Positions 6,469 to 7,983 of a stretch of 7,983 bases of DNA are shown in pieces. Under the pieces are notes generated by a model. That model ran no database searches, was not told where the DNA came from, and worked only from the letters and a program-made list of their open reading frames with translations. This stretch comes from an uncultured Oscillospiraceae bacterium. GTDB lineage: Bacteria; Bacillota; Clostridia; Oscillospirales; Acutalibacteraceae. The translations under genes and the position numbers were made by a program. The stretch spans positions 1-7,983 of the forward strand of contig CATWUX010000102.1 in the NCBI GenBank assembly GCA_958354085.1, read 5' to 3'. Each line of letters opens with the position of its first letter. The stretch's first letter is position 1.

Positions 6469-7983
6469 CTATTCGATTTGATCCTCGTGAATAAACGTAA
6501 CCTTGATAACCGTTCCGAGCGGCACCTTTTCTCCCGCCGCAATGCTCTGTTCCGAGGACTTCGCCTCTCCGGTTTCAATACCCACGCCCGCGATCTGTAC
6601 ATTCAGCCCGGCATTCACCGCCAGAGAATTGACCTGTGAAAGCGTCTTTCTGGAAAAATCGGGTACCGTAACCATCTTTTCCTCGCCGCTGTCCTCTGTA
6701 TAAAGGACGACGGTTCCGCCCTTCGGAATGGATTTTCCCGCCTCCGGCACCTGCCGCACGATATTGGTGCCGTCGCCGATCACCTTGGCGGTCAGCTTGC
6801 TGTTTTCGATCATCACACACGCTTCTTTAACGCTCTTGCCTTCCACATTCGGCGTCGTGCGATTCATGCTGGCGACTTCTTCCGCGGTATACTTCGGCTC
6901 AACGCCCAGATACGGCAGAACATCCGCGAAGATCTTGCCGGCGACCGGCGCCGCGATCGTGCCGCCGTAACGGTACTCGCCATGCGGTTCGTCCAGCAGC
7001 ACCAGCACGGCATACTGCGGATTATCTGCGGGAGCAAAACCGCAGAACGAGGCGATAACATCCTTTCCGGTATCATCCGCACCCGCCTGATCCGTCTTAA
7101 CGGAGGTTCCGGTCTTGCCGGCCAGCCGGTAGCCGGCAATGTAAGCGTTTTTACCGCCGCCGCCGTCTACAACGCCTTCCAGCATGGTGCAAACCCGCTT
7201 GGAGGTTTCCTCCGAGATCACCTGCCGCTTCACGGTCGGCGAGGTGTTTTTGATCACATTGCCGTCCGCATCCAGAATCTGCTGCACCACATACGGCTGC
7301 ATCAGCCGCCCGCCGTTGGCGACGGCGCTCATGGCCGTGATCATCTGGATCGGCGTGACCTTAAACGTCTGCCCGATGGAGGACGCGGCCAGATACACCT
7401 GCCCGCGCAGCTCCTCCTCGCTGTGATACAGCACCGACGGGATCGGCGCCTCGCTGAGCATATCGATGCCGGTGCTTTCCGTGAAGCCAAAGCCGGTGAA
7501 ATATTTGTAATACAGCTGGCTTCCCACTTTCAAGCCGATTTGGAAAAAGGCCGGGTTGCAGGAATGAGATATGGCTTCCGGCAGCGTTTGCAGTCCGTGG
7601 CTGCCGTGGATATGGCAGCGCATGATACGCCCGCCGATGGTCATGTAGCCGTTGCACTGGAACGTGGATTTCTCGTTGATCACGCCTTCTTCCAGCGCCA
7701 TCGACGTGGTAAACGCCTTAAAGACCGAACCGGGCTCGTAATATTCCGACACCGGTTTGTTCACCCACTGTTTGGCCAGCGCATCCTGCACCGCCTTGGA
7801 CTGTTCATCCTGTGCGAGCAGCGCGATCGCCGCCGCCTGATCGGGATCCGCCACCTCAAAAGGATTGTTCAGATCGAAATCGCCCTTGGTAGCCATCGCC
7901 ACAATCGCGCCCGTATTGACATCCATCACGATCGCCGCGCCGCGGTTGCCCAGTGCATTTTCCTTGACCGCCACTTCCAGATA
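6469..7983 (-). CDS. spoVD: class B penicillin-binding protein, SpoVD/FtsI type, with two PASTA domains (5' end cut by window)
   Basis: This is a D,D-transpeptidase that crosslinks new glycan strands at the septum or spore envelope and would partner the SEDS protein encoded downstream. The visible 504 residues, numbered from Tyr1 (codon 7983-7981), are the transpeptidase domain and C-terminus; the membrane anchor and dimerisation domain lie outside the window. The frame is open to the edge, so the GTG at 7974 is internal, not a start. Seen: AAIVMDVNTGAIVAMA near the start, EPGSVFK with catalytic Ser86 (SxxK 86-89), SCN (141-143), AGKTGTS with KTGT 290-293, then two PASTA repeats (about 373-428 and 437-498) and an acidic end. 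Cys123 and Cys142 are 19 residues apart, the spacing of the redox-active Cys332/Cys351 pair of Bacillus subtilis SpoVD. Against that, B. subtilis SpoVD has one PASTA domain and PbpB two, so assignment to spore or vegetative septum is open. Confidence 0.93.
   Translation of the reverse strand, partial: YLEVAVKENALGNRGAAIVMDVNTGAIVAMATKGDFDLNNPFEVADPDQAAAIALLAQDEQSKAVQDALAKQWVNKPVSEYYEPGSVFKAFTTSMALEEGVINEKSTFQCNGYMTIGGRIMRCHIHGSHGLQTLPEAISHSCNPAFFQIGLKVGSQLYYKYFTGFGFTESTGIDMLSEAPIPSVLYHSEEELRGQVYLAASSIGQTFKVTPIQMITAMSAVANGGRLMQPYVVQQILDADGNVIKNTSPTVKRQVISEETSKRVCTMLEGVVDGGGGKNAYIAGYRLAGKTGTSVKTDQAGADDTGKDVIASFCGFAPADNPQYAVLVLLDEPHGEYRYGGTIAAPVAGKIFADVLPYLGVEPKYTAEEVASMNRTTPNVEGKSVKEACVMIENSKLTAKVIGDGTNIVRQVPEAGKSIPKGGTVVLYTEDSGEEKMVTVPDFSRKTLSQVNSLAVNAGLNVQIAGVGIETGEAKSSEQSIAAGEKVPLGTVIKVTFIHEDQIE

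Noticed and set aside
6369..6602. N-terminal extension of MurE to give a 556-residue protein
   Set aside because: It overlaps the PBP coding region by over 130 bases, is Arg-rich shadow-like sequence, and the ribosome binding site and family N-terminus both point to 6368.
7972..7974. GTG as the start of the PBP gene
   Set aside because: The frame continues upstream to the window edge with family-like residues (YLE), and the protein would lack its membrane anchor and N-terminal domain; the gene is cut by the window instead.

Overview
The window is ordinary chromosomal coding DNA carrying a run of peptidoglycan-synthesis and division genes (a dcw-type cluster), all on the minus strand, so transcription runs from base 7983 towards base 1. 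I found no previously undescribed system, mobile element, CRISPR array, tRNA or rRNA. The organism is most likely a GC-rich, meso-DAP-containing member of the Clostridia, perhaps from the Oscillospirales. The reasons are the gene order PBP-murE-mraY-ftsW-murG-murA, strong Shine-Dalgarno sites (AAAGGAGG), a TTG start, PASTA domains on the class B PBP, and the DNPR signature in MurE. The lineage below class is inference.

Layout in the direction of transcription: (1) 7983-6469, a class B penicillin-binding protein of the SpoVD/FtsI type with two PASTA domains, its N-terminus cut by the window edge. (2) A 100-bp gap with a strong 9-bp hairpin and a pair of competing hairpins. (3) 6368-4932, murE, whose best-supported start is well inside the longest open frame. 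(4) A 72-bp gap with a perfect 10-bp tandem duplication. (5) 4859-3837, mraY. (6) A 46-bp gap with a consensus ribosome binding site. (7) 3790-2591, ftsW/spoVE, starting at TTG. (8) A 97-bp gap with a 10-bp bulged hairpin. (9) 2493-1363, murG. (10) An intrinsic-terminator-like hairpin folded over the murG stop codon, within a 187-bp gap. (11) 1175 to beyond base 1, murA, missing about its last 27 residues.

Together the genes cover most of the route to septal wall. MurA commits UDP-GlcNAc to the pathway and MurE adds meso-DAP to the stem peptide. MraY moves the MurNAc-pentapeptide onto undecaprenyl phosphate (lipid I), and MurG adds GlcNAc (lipid II). The SEDS protein FtsW/SpoVE polymerises lipid II, and the class B PBP crosslinks the strands. 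murF and murD, usually found beside murE and mraY, are absent here, and no remnant fits in the gaps.

Points worth a second look are modest: the missing murF/murD, the terminator that may uncouple murA, a cysteine pair in the PBP spaced like the SpoVD redox switch, the ambiguous murE start, and stable hairpins in nearly every intergenic gap.
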